Below, piece after piece: positions 56,734 through 64,000 of a stretch of DNA of 64,000 bases (its first letter is position 1; each line of letters opens with the position of its first letter). The stretch lies in the NCBI RefSeq assembly GCF_040833995.1, contig NZ_CP162137.1, positions 1,329,001 through 1,393,000 of the forward strand. The letters are read 5' to 3'. This DNA comes from Leptospira sp. WS58.C1 (GTDB taxonomy: Bacteria; Spirochaetota; Leptospiria; Leptospirales; Leptospiraceae). The notes beneath the pieces were generated by a model. That model ran no database searches and was not told the origin of the DNA. It saw nothing but the letters and a program-made list of their open reading frames with translations. A program made the position numbers and the translations under genes.

Positions 56734-57777
56734 ATGAAGTCCCTATTAGCCAGAGGGAGCGAACTTGCTTCTTCCAAAGAACAATTGAAAATTCTTACGG
56801 AAGTTTCCGAAAAACTCGCGTTGCCTAGTTTTTCGGACAAGTTAAAAGAAGTGGGACTCTATCCTATGCTCCCGACCGGGGTGAACATACTACAAGTAAA
56901 CCTGGGAAAGCTTTGCAATCAGACTTGTAGACATTGTCATGTGGATGCAGGTCCGGATCGAAAAGAAATTATGAACAAAGAGACCATGCAGGAGTGTTTG
57001 GTTGCCTTGGCGACTCCCGGTGTGAATACTTTGGATATCACAGGTGGGGCTCCGGAGATGAATCCCAATTTCAGATGGTTCGTGGAAGAGGCTTCGAAAT
57101 TAGGGAAGAAGATCATGATCCGTTGCAATCTTACTATTCTTCTTGCCGGAGAAAAATATAAGGATCTTCCCGAATTTTTTGCAAAACACAGGTTAGAAGT
57201 GGTTTCTAGCCTTCCTTATTTCCAAAAAAGAAGAACGGATTCACAAAGAGGAGAAGGGGTATTTGATCGTTCGATTGAAGCATTAAGGAAATTGAATTCT
57301 ATTGGATATGGAGTTCCCGGTTCAGGACTTGTATTAAATTTAGTTTATAATCCAGTCGGGGCCTTTCTGACAGGCGGACAATCCACCTTAGAGAACGATT
57401 TTAAAAAGGAATTAAAGCAAGCCCATGGCGTACAATTCAATTCCTTATTCGCAATTACTAATATGCCTATCAGCCGCTTTTTGGAATCCTTACTAGAAAG
57501 CGGAAACATAGACGCATACTTGGAAAAGTTAGTAACTTCCTTTAATCCTGTCGCCGCAACCTCCGTTATGTGCCGCAATACGTTAAGTGTAGGTTGGGAT
57601 GGAAGCCTGTTCGATTGCGATTTTAACCAAATGTTGGACATGAGGATAGAAGGTAAGGCGGGTAAAATATCCGAATTCAATAAATCCGTATTGGATTCTA
57701 GAGAGATCTTATTGCACCAACATTGTTACGGATGTACTGCGGGATCGGGTTCGTCTTGTGGAGGATCTATTGCCTAA
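56734..57777 (+). CDS. arsS: Arsenosugar biosynthesis radical SAM protein ArsS
   Basis: A 347-residue radical SAM enzyme with the cluster motif CNQTCRHCH (about residues 54-62), the GGAPEMNPNF SAM-binding region, and the C-terminal DUF3641 segment with CDFNQMLDM and a CYGC-x7-CGG cluster. This matches ArsS, which installs the deoxyadenosyl group on dimethylarsenite to make arsenosugars. ATAAGGAG lies before the ATG. An arsM methyltransferase is not adjacent here, so methylation must be encoded elsewhere. Confidence 0.9.
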   Translation: MKSLLARGSELASSKEQLKILTEVSEKLALPSFSDKLKEVGLYPMLPTGVNILQVNLGKLCNQTCRHCHVDAGPDRKEIMNKETMQECLVALATPGVNTLDITGGAPEMNPNFRWFVEEASKLGKKIMIRCNLTILLAGEKYKDLPEFFAKHRLEVVSSLPYFQKRRTDSQRGEGVFDRSIEALRKLNSIGYGVPGSGLVLNLVYNPVGAFLTGGQSTLENDFKKELKQAHGVQFNSLFAITNMPISRFLESLLESGNIDAYLEKLVTSFNPVAATSVMCRNTLSVGWDGSLFDCDFNQMLDMRIEGKAGKISEFNKSVLDSREILLHQHCYGCTAGSGSSCGGSIA

Positions 57778-57806
57778 GAAAAAAGGAGATAAATTTCCCT
57801 TTTTTC
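57778..57806. terminator. Possible AT-rich terminator after arsS
   Basis: GAAAAAAGG (57778-57786) pairs with CCTTTTTTC (57798-57806), a 9-bp mostly A-T stem with a T run in its right arm. It overlaps the last base of the arsS stop region and is weak by GC content. Confidence 0.45.
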
Positions 57807-57936
57807 TAAATATCAAGCCATAATGACAGATATTTATGTCAATTTCTTGATTTTCTCAAAATATTGAGATTGAAACTCAGACCCGATCTTGGGAAACGAG
57901 TATAAGGAACGACTGTTCTGTGGAGACAAGAATCAA

Positions 57937-58476
57937 ATGAAACAAAAAGCGATTTGGTTATTATTGGTGCTTTTACTTTCGGCTTCTTTCGTTGATTGTA
58001 AAAAGGACGATGGTGACGACCTGAATAATTTAGCAATATTAAGCGCTCTTAACGGTGGGGGAGACTGTTTGGTGGATTTTCCCGGTAAAGCGGCCATCGC
58101 AGTTAATCGTACTCGCGCTGCCAGAGACGGCGGAACCGTCAACGTTACTTGGGGAAGAATTCCATTTGTAAATCACCCAATCGCGATCGTAGAAATTTTG
58201 GGAGCTCAAGTAAACGATACAGTTGTTCTGACCGGTGCAAACGTCGTAGAAAACCCACAAGCGGCTGGAGAGGCAACAGTATACGAGGCGGCTGATTGTC
58301 CTCTCGCAGAAAGCGCGATTGTTGATGGACTTACTAAGTTTAACAATCCGAACTTTAATGATCCCGCACCGGATACATTTACTTGGACCAATACTGTTGC
58401 AGGATCTTATTATTTCCTATTATATATCGTGGGAACCACTGAGATTTCAACTACAGTTAACTTTTCAAGCCCATAA
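57937..58476 (+). CDS. Putative lipoprotein of unknown function
   Basis: A 179-residue protein with a signal peptide and lipobox-like SFVDC (about residue 21), followed by an Asp-rich short stretch and a beta-rich mature part with repeated TV-rich strands. No family recognised. The ATG at 57937 was chosen because it starts the signal peptide and GGAGACAAG precedes it; an upstream in-frame GTG/TTG-type start at 57889 would add 16 residues without benefit. Upstream, short inverted repeats (57854-57869) may be regulatory. Confidence 0.7.
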   Translation: MKQKAIWLLLVLLLSASFVDCKKDDGDDLNNLAILSALNGGGDCLVDFPGKAAIAVNRTRAARDGGTVNVTWGRIPFVNHPIAIVEILGAQVNDTVVLTGANVVENPQAAGEATVYEAADCPLAESAIVDGLTKFNNPNFNDPAPDTFTWTNTVAGSYYFLLYIVGTTEISTTVNFSSP

Positions 58477-58486
58477 ATTCTTTCAG

Positions 58487-58511
58487 GACCTGGCGGGATT
58501 TCCGCCGGGTC
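58487..58511. terminator. Hairpin terminator between convergent genes
   Basis: GACCTGGCGG (58487-58496) and CCGCCGGGTC (58502-58511) form a 10-bp stem (one G-U wobble) with a 5-base loop. The T tract beyond it is interrupted (TATTTACTTCTT), but the strong stem lies between the stops of the lipoprotein gene and the convergent TetR gene. Confidence 0.7.
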
Positions 58512-58514
58512 TAT

Positions 58515-59108
58515 TTACTTCTTCCCTGAACTTTTAATGATCGCATCCACCATCTCCGGTAAATCGTCTAACGCGGAAATTTTTCCGGTCAGTTTCCAGA
58601 TCTGCAATACACCTTCATAACAAGCAAAAATCTTACGTGCCAAGGATTGGGTATCCGCATTCTTAGGGATCTGTCCTTTTTTCTGCATTTCTTTTAGATA
58701 GATGGATAGAAATTCCACGGTTCTTAGGACTAATTTTTTGACTTCTTCGGAAATAGAAGGAGAAGAAGACGCGATTTGAGCCGCTGTGTTTGCCATAGGG
58801 CAGCCTGCGAATTCGCTATTTCTGGTCTGCCTCTTTAGTATATGGGTCCAGGCTTGTATGAAGTCCCGAGCATTCTGCGATCTGGAACGTAATTTTTCCA
58901 ACAGGATAATTTGTTCTTTTCCGTAAAATTCTATATATGCCTTTCCTAATAGATCCTTAGAGGGGTAATAATCGTAAAAGCTGGCCTTTGCAGTCTGGGA
59001 TTCTTGGATAATCTGGTTGATCCCGGTATTTCCGTACCCTTGTGTTTGGAAAAGTCTGACTGCGGTTTCCAAAATCCTGTCTTTTACCCCTTTTTCTTTG
59101 GTTGACAT
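58515..59108 (-). CDS. TetR-family regulator of the divergent nitroreductase
   Basis: A 197-residue protein with a TetR-type helix-turn-helix (residues about 25-47, GYGNTGINQIIQESQTAKASFYDYY) and an AcrR/NemR-like C-terminal domain with a conserved Cys in AGCPMAN. The ATG at 59108 was chosen because AGGAAG lies 7 bases upstream; a longer start at 59195 would run through the operator at 59135-59150. The palindrome between it and the nitroreductase gene suggests that it represses both. Confidence 0.86.
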   Translation of the reverse strand: MSTKEKGVKDRILETAVRLFQTQGYGNTGINQIIQESQTAKASFYDYYPSKDLLGKAYIEFYGKEQIILLEKLRSRSQNARDFIQAWTHILKRQTRNSEFAGCPMANTAAQIASSSPSISEEVKKLVLRTVEFLSIYLKEMQKKGQIPKNADTQSLARKIFACYEGVLQIWKLTGKISALDDLPEMVDAIIKSSGKK

Positions 59109-59134
59109 TATTTTCTTCCTAGGGTGAAATAACA

Positions 59135-59150
59135 GACAGACTTGTCTGTC
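59135..59150. promoter_or_regulatory. TetR-type palindromic operator
   Basis: GACAGAC-TT-GTCTGTC, perfect 7-base arms with a 2-base centre, between the TetR start (59108) and the nitroreductase start (59215). A site of this kind, overlapping or just upstream of both start regions, would let one repressor control both genes. Confidence 0.82.
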
Positions 59151-59214
59151 CGAGTCCTTCTTCTTCCAGAAAGACCCGAATTTATTAAAATGCAAGTCTA
59201 AATCGGAGGTCTAT

Positions 59215-59928
59215 ATGTCTTCTTTATCATCAGAAACCGAATCCATCGATATTTCGGGTATTGCTTCCAATGTAGAAGAGGCGGTTTTCACCCGTCATAG
59301 TATCCGGGATTATCTTTCCAAGCCTGTGGAGGATTCCGTATTACAGGAATTATTCTCCAAGTCCTTGCGTGCTCCCAGTTGGAAAAACAGCCAACCCTGG
59401 AAGGTACATGTGGTAAGCGGTGCGAAACGGGAAAGAATGGCGGAACTATTACAAGAGAGGGCAAAACAGTCCGAAACTCCTGTACCGGATACGATATGGC
59501 CTACCGGTTTTCCGGCGGATGCTAAACGAAGGATGTTCGATCTTGGAATGAAGATCTACGGAGCTGCCGGAATTGAAAGAAAGGATAAGGAAGCCAGAGA
59601 TAAATTCATGCTCCGAAATTTCGAGTTTTTTGGAGCTCCTACAGCCGTATTTATCACAACGGAATTCGAACTCAATTTTTATATCGCTTTGGACATCGGC
59701 TGTTTTTTGAATACAGTTATGCTTCTTGCTCGGAGTTACGGACTGGGGACGGTTCCTCAAGCAGCGCTATCCGCCTTTCCGGAAGTAGTCAGAAAAGAAT
59801 TGGGTTTAGCGGAATCGGAAAAAGTGGTCTGCGGATTGAGCTTAGGATATCCTAAACCGGATTCCGTATTAAATAAATTTCATACACCTAGGGAAGAAGT
59901 TTCGGATCTAGTGAAATTTTATAAATAG
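59215..59928 (+). CDS. Nitroreductase-family flavoprotein
   Basis: A 237-residue protein. TRHSIRDYLSKPVEDSVL and RAPSWKNSQPWKVHVV bind FMN, the DIGCFLNTVMLLARSYGLGTVPQAAL segment gives the dimer core, and the ending GLSLGYPKPDSVLNKF is standard. It should reduce nitro compounds or quinones with NAD(P)H. The ATG at 59215 has a strong GGAGG 6 bases upstream. It is divergent from the TetR gene, with a 16-base palindrome between, so it is probably repressed by it and induced by an electrophilic substrate. Confidence 0.9.
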   Translation: MSSLSSETESIDISGIASNVEEAVFTRHSIRDYLSKPVEDSVLQELFSKSLRAPSWKNSQPWKVHVVSGAKRERMAELLQERAKQSETPVPDTIWPTGFPADAKRRMFDLGMKIYGAAGIERKDKEARDKFMLRNFEFFGAPTAVFITTEFELNFYIALDIGCFLNTVMLLARSYGLGTVPQAALSAFPEVVRKELGLAESEKVVCGLSLGYPKPDSVLNKFHTPREEVSDLVKFYK

Positions 59929-60184
59929 AATATTTCACAGGCAGAGGCGCTGAGCCTAGGTTTTTTGGGCATACAATTCCGCTCATCCTTTCGAGAATCC
60001 GTCCGTCTTTTTTGCTTGGAACCAATGTATCTTGATCCTTCTTATTCCGGGAGCATTACCTTTTACTTATGGAAGACGGGTGGGCTCCTGGAGAGCGGGT
60101 CTTTCCATTTTTTTTGGGAATGACTCTTTTGTTCTGCTTAAGTCTTACCGTTTCACTTTGGTTGGAAATTGATTTTCTTGGGAA
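59929..60184. other. Gap with a degraded CACAGAG-type repeat and decaying coding sequence
   Basis: Bases 59933-59954 (TTTCACAGGCAGAGGCGCTGAG) look like a left arm of the dispersed repeat with changes. The rest, up to the kdpE remnant, holds short broken ORFs in different frames, one of which (about 60068-60220) would encode a hydrophobic segment. I see no intact gene. Confidence 0.45.
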
Positions 60185-60448
60185 TTGGGAAGGAAAAGAA
60201 ACAGATTTGGAACGGCACTGAGTGTTTTCTGGGGAATGGTTACTACAGCGGCGTCAAACGGACCCGGAAAGATAGTGACCCAAACTCAGATCTTAAAAGA
60301 ATTATGGGGTCCGAACCAAATGGCGGAATCCGGTTACTTGCGAGTGTATGTAAACCAGATCCGTAAGAAAATAGAAAGAGATCCGAGTAATCCTGAGATC
60401 TTGATCACCGAACCAGGCGTGGGCTACTTTTTAAAAACAAACGGATGA
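60185..60448 (+). pseudogene. kdpE remnant (C-terminal winged helix of a response regulator)
   Basis: The last about 60 residues of this frame, from GKIVTQTQILKELWGPN through GYLRVYVNQIRKKIERDP to EPGVGYFL, match the DNA-binding domain of KdpE-type response regulators, including the recognition helix. The receiver domain with its phosphorylatable Asp is missing, and the stretch upstream in the frame is short and unlike a regulator. No KdpD kinase or kdp transporter gene is adjacent. It is therefore a decayed 3' fragment; whether it is still expressed from an internal start is unknown. Confidence 0.72.
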
Positions 60449-60536
60449 TCACAAGTAGCCTTCAAAAAAGAATCGTTGTATTAGAAAATTATAAACTATT
60501 TCGTATCTTAACGTTTTTGTTTGAGAATCGTTTTTT

Positions 60537-62696
60537 TTAATCCTTATAACGCACTAAGAATAATCCGGAGCCGTCCGAAAGTTCCCAATTCCTAAATTCG
60601 GTCTCTTCTTCCCAGGTTTCCAGATCGCAGATCACTAAGTCCGCTTCGGAAAGTATTTGGGGATTTTCTCCCTTTAAGATGATGATCTTTTCCTTTTTAA
60701 GAAGGTTTCTTTCCTTTTGAGAGAATTGAGGAACTCTACCTCTTGGATCCCAGATGGAAAGTTTGGCGCCGATTTTTTTAGCCATTGAAAGAGAAAAACC
60801 TAATAGTTTTACGTCTTTATCGGAGTAAATCGCTAAGATGAAACGATTTAATTCCTTTAATTTTTCCGCTACCAATATCCCTGCATTCGTTTCGGATTCG
60901 GAAAGGAGAGTCCTGATCTTCCCTCCCAATACATCGTCGCTGAATAAGGATTTTGCACCTCCTGTCAGGAATATATTATAATTTCCTGATTGGATCGTTT
61001 TTAGGATATCTCTTGTGACATTATCAGAAGGTTTATATAATGTTTTTAATTTGATCCCCAATTCTTTAGAAATTTTGAATAGAGGTTCAAAACTCTTTTT
61101 TTCGTATTTCTGGGCCGTTTTTCCGGAAATCCAGGAGTCGGGAGTAAGGTGTAGTGCGGTTACTTCTTTAGTCTTGTTCCCGTTTTGGAAAAGGCCGGAA
61201 GCGAGTCTAAGCAGATCCACACCTCTGGAATGTAATGCGAACGCAAGTAGTATTCCTTCTTCTCTTTTATCTTTGACAACGGAGAAAATTCTCTCTATTA
61301 AATTCAAGCTTGGTCCGGTCATATATGTCGTAACCAATGCCATAAGCACCATCATGGAGAAGATCTGAGAGGACAATATCCCGATATCGTAACCTATATT
61401 AAGAACGATCAACTCCATGAGTCCTCTGGTATTCATGAGTGCACCCAAGGACAAAGAATCCTTCCAATTATTTCCGGAGGCTTTTGCCGCGATCGCACTT
61501 CCGGCAAATTTCCCTATTATCGCGACTGCAAGAACCATTGTAAAATCCCACCAAAGGTTTCCTTGATTCAAGAGACCGATCTGCGTTCTGATCCCGGTTA
61601 ATGCGAAGAATAACGGAAGAAAGATCGCAGTACTTAGATCTTCTACCTTTTCCGCTAAAAGTGTCCTAAGTTTGGGTTTGTCCGGCATAACAACCCCGGC
61701 CAAGAACGCTCCGAATAATGCGTGTATGCCGATGGATTCCGTGATCCAGGCGGATGCGATCGGGAAAAGAAGAAAGAGCGCCACAGCCATTTTGGTGAAC
61801 GCTTCTCTGTTTGTGAAGATGCCTCCCGCTCTATGCATGGCCGGTTGAACAATTTTCCACATTATAATAACGTAAATGATCGCAAGAACAATGGTGAATA
61901 ACGCGGCCAATAATCCGCCTGCCTGCACGAGTGCGATCACAACGGCTAATAAACACCAGGCAGTTAAATCGTCTGAAGCGGCGCAAGTGAGCGCGAGTCC
62001 TCCAAGCCTAGTTTTGGTGAGTCCTCTCTCCTGAACGATCCTTGCAAGTACGGGAAATGCAGTGATACTCATTCCGATCCCCATAAATAAGGAAAAGGAG
62101 AGAAATGTTACCTCCGGAGGTGCTAGGGTTTTGTAAATAGAAAGTGCTAAGATCGCTCCCATTAAAAAAGGAAGAAGGATGCTCGCATGCGAGATAAGTA
62201 TAGCGGAGTCCGCTTGGTTTCTGAGGATCTTTAGATCCAACTCCATTCCGACTACGAACATAAAGAATACCAGACCGATCTGGCTTAGAAGTTGCAGAGA
62301 ACTTAAGGAAACTTTGGGAAATAAAAACTGATACTGTTCGGGGAATAATAATCCGAACAAGGAAGGGCCTAATAGTATTCCCGCAAGTATCTCACCCACT
62401 ACGAATGGTTGTCTTACGATGACTGCAAGTTTACCCATCACTCGAGTGGCTGCAATTACGACTCCGATTTGTAATAATAAAAGGGGAAGAGGTTCATGAA
62501 AACCTTTCCAAAGTTTTGCTCCTGCATTTTTCCAGGTTTGGATCGGATCTTCCGAGGACTCGACCGAGGTGGAAGTATCCGTTTGAATATTTGTGACTTT
62601 TCCAATTTCTAATGACTTGCCTTGTTTCGTTACGAAGACAAAGGCCCCGCAAGAAAATATTAACAGGGTGATATAGAAAATCGCGTTTCGTTTCAT
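60537..62696 (-). CDS. CPA2-family cation:proton antiporter with C-terminal soluble domain
   Basis: A 719-residue membrane protein. A signal-like first helix and a polar segment (about 30-65) are followed by about 12 helices of the monovalent cation:proton antiporter-2 type: [45 protein letters not shown] with the paired Asp of the ion site, and [17 protein letters not shown]. The C-terminal about 220 residues are soluble, a USP-like region without an NAD loop, as in CHX antiporters. It probably exchanges K+ or Na+ for H+. No partner gene is adjacent. Confidence 0.87.
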   Translation of the reverse strand: MKRNAIFYITLLIFSCGAFVFVTKQGKSLEIGKVTNIQTDTSTSVESSEDPIQTWKNAGAKLWKGFHEPLPLLLLQIGVVIAATRVMGKLAVIVRQPFVVGEILAGILLGPSLFGLLFPEQYQFLFPKVSLSSLQLLSQIGLVFFMFVVGMELDLKILRNQADSAILISHASILLPFLMGAILALSIYKTLAPPEVTFLSFSLFMGIGMSITAFPVLARIVQERGLTKTRLGGLALTCAASDDLTAWCLLAVVIALVQAGGLLAALFTIVLAIIYVIIMWKIVQPAMHRAGGIFTNREAFTKMAVALFLLFPIASAWITESIGIHALFGAFLAGVVMPDKPKLRTLLAEKVEDLSTAIFLPLFFALTGIRTQIGLLNQGNLWWDFTMVLAVAIIGKFAGSAIAAKASGNNWKDSLSLGALMNTRGLMELIVLNIGYDIGILSSQIFSMMVLMALVTTYMTGPSLNLIERIFSVVKDKREEGILLAFALHSRGVDLLRLASGLFQNGNKTKEVTALHLTPDSWISGKTAQKYEKKSFEPLFKISKELGIKLKTLYKPSDNVTRDILKTIQSGNYNIFLTGGAKSLFSDDVLGGKIRTLLSESETNAGILVAEKLKELNRFILAIYSDKDVKLLGFSLSMAKKIGAKLSIWDPRGRVPQFSQKERNLLKKEKIIILKGENPQILSEADLVICDLETWEEETEFRNWELSDGSGLFLVRYKD

Positions 62697-62718
62697 CCTT
62701 AGAATCGGAAGCCCTCGG

Positions 62719-62737
62719 AATGTTGGAGTTCCTCCAT
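62719..62737. repeat. Short palindromic repeat, GGAGTTCC core
   Basis: AATGTTGGAGTTCCTCCAT, a degenerate member of the palindrome family in the gap upstream of the antiporter gene. Confidence 0.55.
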
Positions 62738-62773
62738 ACTATTAAAATGGAAAGAATGAGAAAAGAATAATAC

Positions 62774-63634
62774 TTAGTTGGAAGGGGAGAAATATTTTTC
62801 CCAAATCCCTTTTTCCTTTAGATATTCCATGCCGAACTTTGCAGCTTCTAAAGGAGATAAAGTTTCCGATTCACTTTCAATTCTGGATAAGAATAGATAG
62901 GATTTTTTCGGTCCCTTCCAAAAGAACCAATACCAAGAGACGGATCTTCCTTGAGCGTATCCGGTCGCGGAATCGGAATAAAAACCTGAATAGTTCCCGA
63001 AGTTGCCATCTAATTTATGGGTGCCTGTCGGATTCTTGATCTCTCCTGGATTTCTTTCCAAACCTTCTAATATTGAGTGAAGGTTTTTCTTTCGTACCCC
63101 TAGTTCGCCGTTAAATAATTTCCATAAGAATAAGTAGAATTCTTCGGCGGTCCAAGAGTATCCTCCATCCATCCAAAAGTTTCTAGCAGGATCGAATGGG
63201 ACCGATGTGGGAAGTCCGACAGAATTCAACCAGGTTCTAAGTTTGGAAGTTCCCGTATCCATCCATATCTTTTGAAAATACCAGACTGTGGAATTTTCCA
63301 GAGAAGTCCGGAGATTTTGTTCCTTCTGCCATCTGATGTAAGGAAATTTGGTCTTGTCCCAAGGGAAGTATCCATGAGGATCTTTTAATGTTCCAAGCTC
63401 CAGCGCCGCCAAAGCGAGTACGGGTTGGAACACATACATAGAAGGAGAACTTTTTTTGCAGTTATCTTCTCCCACTTTCAAAACTGTACCTTCTTCCATT
63501 TCAGCAAGGAATAGGCAGACTTTTCTATCGGAAAGATTCAGTTCTTCTTTTTGGAGTGTGGGCGAGTCGGTTCCTGTTTTTACGGAACATGAAAGAAGAA
63601 GGACCGCAAAAGAAAAACGTAATATTCGCCTCAT
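62774..63634 (-). CDS. Class D beta-lactamase-like lipoprotein lacking the catalytic SxxK
   Basis: A 286-residue protein with a signal peptide and lipobox-like LLSC (about residue 16). The mature part follows the OXA/BlaR transpeptidase-like outline: a segment YFPWDKTKFPYIRWQKEQNLRTSLENSTVW with an STV motif (115-117) and a C-terminal GYAQGRSVSWYWFFWKG like the strand after KTG. However the S-x-x-K nucleophile region reads SPSMYVFQP and the KTG reads KLDG, so no beta-lactamase or transpeptidase activity is expected. The ATG at 63634 overlaps the upstream stop by four bases. Confidence 0.65.
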   Translation of the reverse strand: MRRILRFSFAVLLLSCSVKTGTDSPTLQKEELNLSDRKVCLFLAEMEEGTVLKVGEDNCKKSSPSMYVFQPVLALAALELGTLKDPHGYFPWDKTKFPYIRWQKEQNLRTSLENSTVWYFQKIWMDTGTSKLRTWLNSVGLPTSVPFDPARNFWMDGGYSWTAEEFYLFLWKLFNGELGVRKKNLHSILEGLERNPGEIKNPTGTHKLDGNFGNYSGFYSDSATGYAQGRSVSWYWFFWKGPKKSYLFLSRIESESETLSPLEAAKFGMEYLKEKGIWEKYFSPSN

Positions 63635-64000
63635 AAAAACCAGGCGTAAATCGTAAGATAAGTAACGAATATAAAAAGCGGAATATAAAACATCAGGAAA
63701 ATTTTTCCGATCTTTCTCCAATCGGTCAAAGTGTATTTACGTACAAATTCGGTCATTTCTCCCCGGTCCATACCGTATAGTTCGCTTGAATCATTCCAAC
63801 CGAAGATGTTCCCTGCAAGCCTTCCTATCATCTCTTCTTTATGTGCCTGGATGGTTTCCCAGGCTTCTTCCTTTTCTGTAAGGTTAGGGGAGAGAAGTTG
63901 CAGAAAAATTTTAGGCACTAGGAATACTCTTCCGATCATTAGGCTTGAGACTCTTGTAAATAATCCCAAGAAGAACATTGCTGAGAAGAGCGGATTTTCT
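63631..64000 (-). CDS. Partial membrane protein of unknown function
   Basis: The frame is open to the end of the window, so the N-terminus lies beyond base 64000 and 63978 is only the first Met. The visible part has a hydrophobic N-terminal portion, a soluble stretch containing EEMIGRLAGNIFGWND, and a C-terminal membrane helix. No family recognised. Its stop overlaps the ATG of the beta-lactamase-like gene (ATGA), so the two are co-translated. Confidence 0.55.
   Translation of the reverse strand, partial: ENPLFSAMFFLGLFTRVSSLMIGRVFLVPKIFLQLLSPNLTEKEEAWETIQAHKEEMIGRLAGNIFGWNDSSELYGMDRGEMTEFVRKYTLTDWRKIGKIFLMFYIPLFIFVTYLTIYAWFL

Overview
The window looks like a chromosomal segment of a Leptospira species (spirochaete). 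Supporting signs are an AT-leaning base composition, frequent TTG/GTG starts, relaxed spirochaete-type lipoboxes, a DUF1564-like protein, a FapA/DUF342 protein, futalosine-pathway MqnC, a double-length ThyX, and many small Leptospira-type lipoproteins and membrane proteins. I see no rRNA, tRNA, insertion sequence, prophage or CRISPR array. This is housekeeping and accessory chromosome, with intergenic gaps seeded by dispersed palindromic repeats.

Layout. 1-8.4 kb: a truncated GH31-like lipoprotein, a DCC thiol oxidoreductase, an M23 peptidase, a HAD phosphatase, a Rossmann protein, an RluA-type pseudouridine synthase, an XRE-cupin regulator, an exported unknown and an NhaD-type antiporter. 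8.6-18.8 kb: a Fur/PerR-type regulator, lpdA, a methyltransferase, a run of degenerate GGDEF protein, CheX-like protein and alpha/beta hydrolase, FapA, mtnA, a rhomboid protease and a small unknown with a strong terminator. 18.8-30.9 kb: an HpcH/HpaI-type lyase, an unusual ornithine carbamoyltransferase homologue, prfC, an HdrD/FadF-like Fe-S membrane protein, mqnC, a lipoprotein, a diguanylate cyclase, DUF3817, GerMN and HAD proteins. 30.9-34 kb: a tightly coupled three-gene operon of a lysine-2,3-aminomutase-like radical SAM enzyme, a D-Ala-D-Ala-ligase-like ATP-grasp enzyme and a haem-oxygenase-like diiron enzyme. This is the best candidate for an undescribed pathway.

34-48.7 kb: a second DCC protein, an N-acetylglutamate synthase-like protein, an RNA methyltransferase with a 144-bp tandem-repeat head, bacterioferritin, a thiolase-like protein lacking its nucleophilic Cys, a heptosyltransferase, pepP, a DUF1564-like protein, an M20 amidohydrolase, a PQQ-type sugar dehydrogenase lipoprotein, double ThyX, and an aldo/keto reductase plus TetR pair behind an inverted-repeat operator. 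48.8-64 kb: an RND metal pump, a methyltransferase, a class III cyclase, a GT-C membrane protein, an arsenosugar-type cassette (DUF4395, AhpD-like, ArsS), a lipoprotein, a divergent TetR/nitroreductase pair around a palindromic operator, a kdpE remnant, a CPA2 antiporter, a class D beta-lactamase-like lipoprotein without its catalytic SxxK, and a partial membrane protein.

Recurring themes are active-site decay or repurposing in recognisable enzyme folds (GGDEF-like, thiolase-like, OXA-like, OTC-like, AAK domain) and three dispersed non-coding repeat families. One complex palindromic sequence sits in frame inside the ATP-grasp gene. All functional calls are by motif recognition from the sequence alone; no database search was run.
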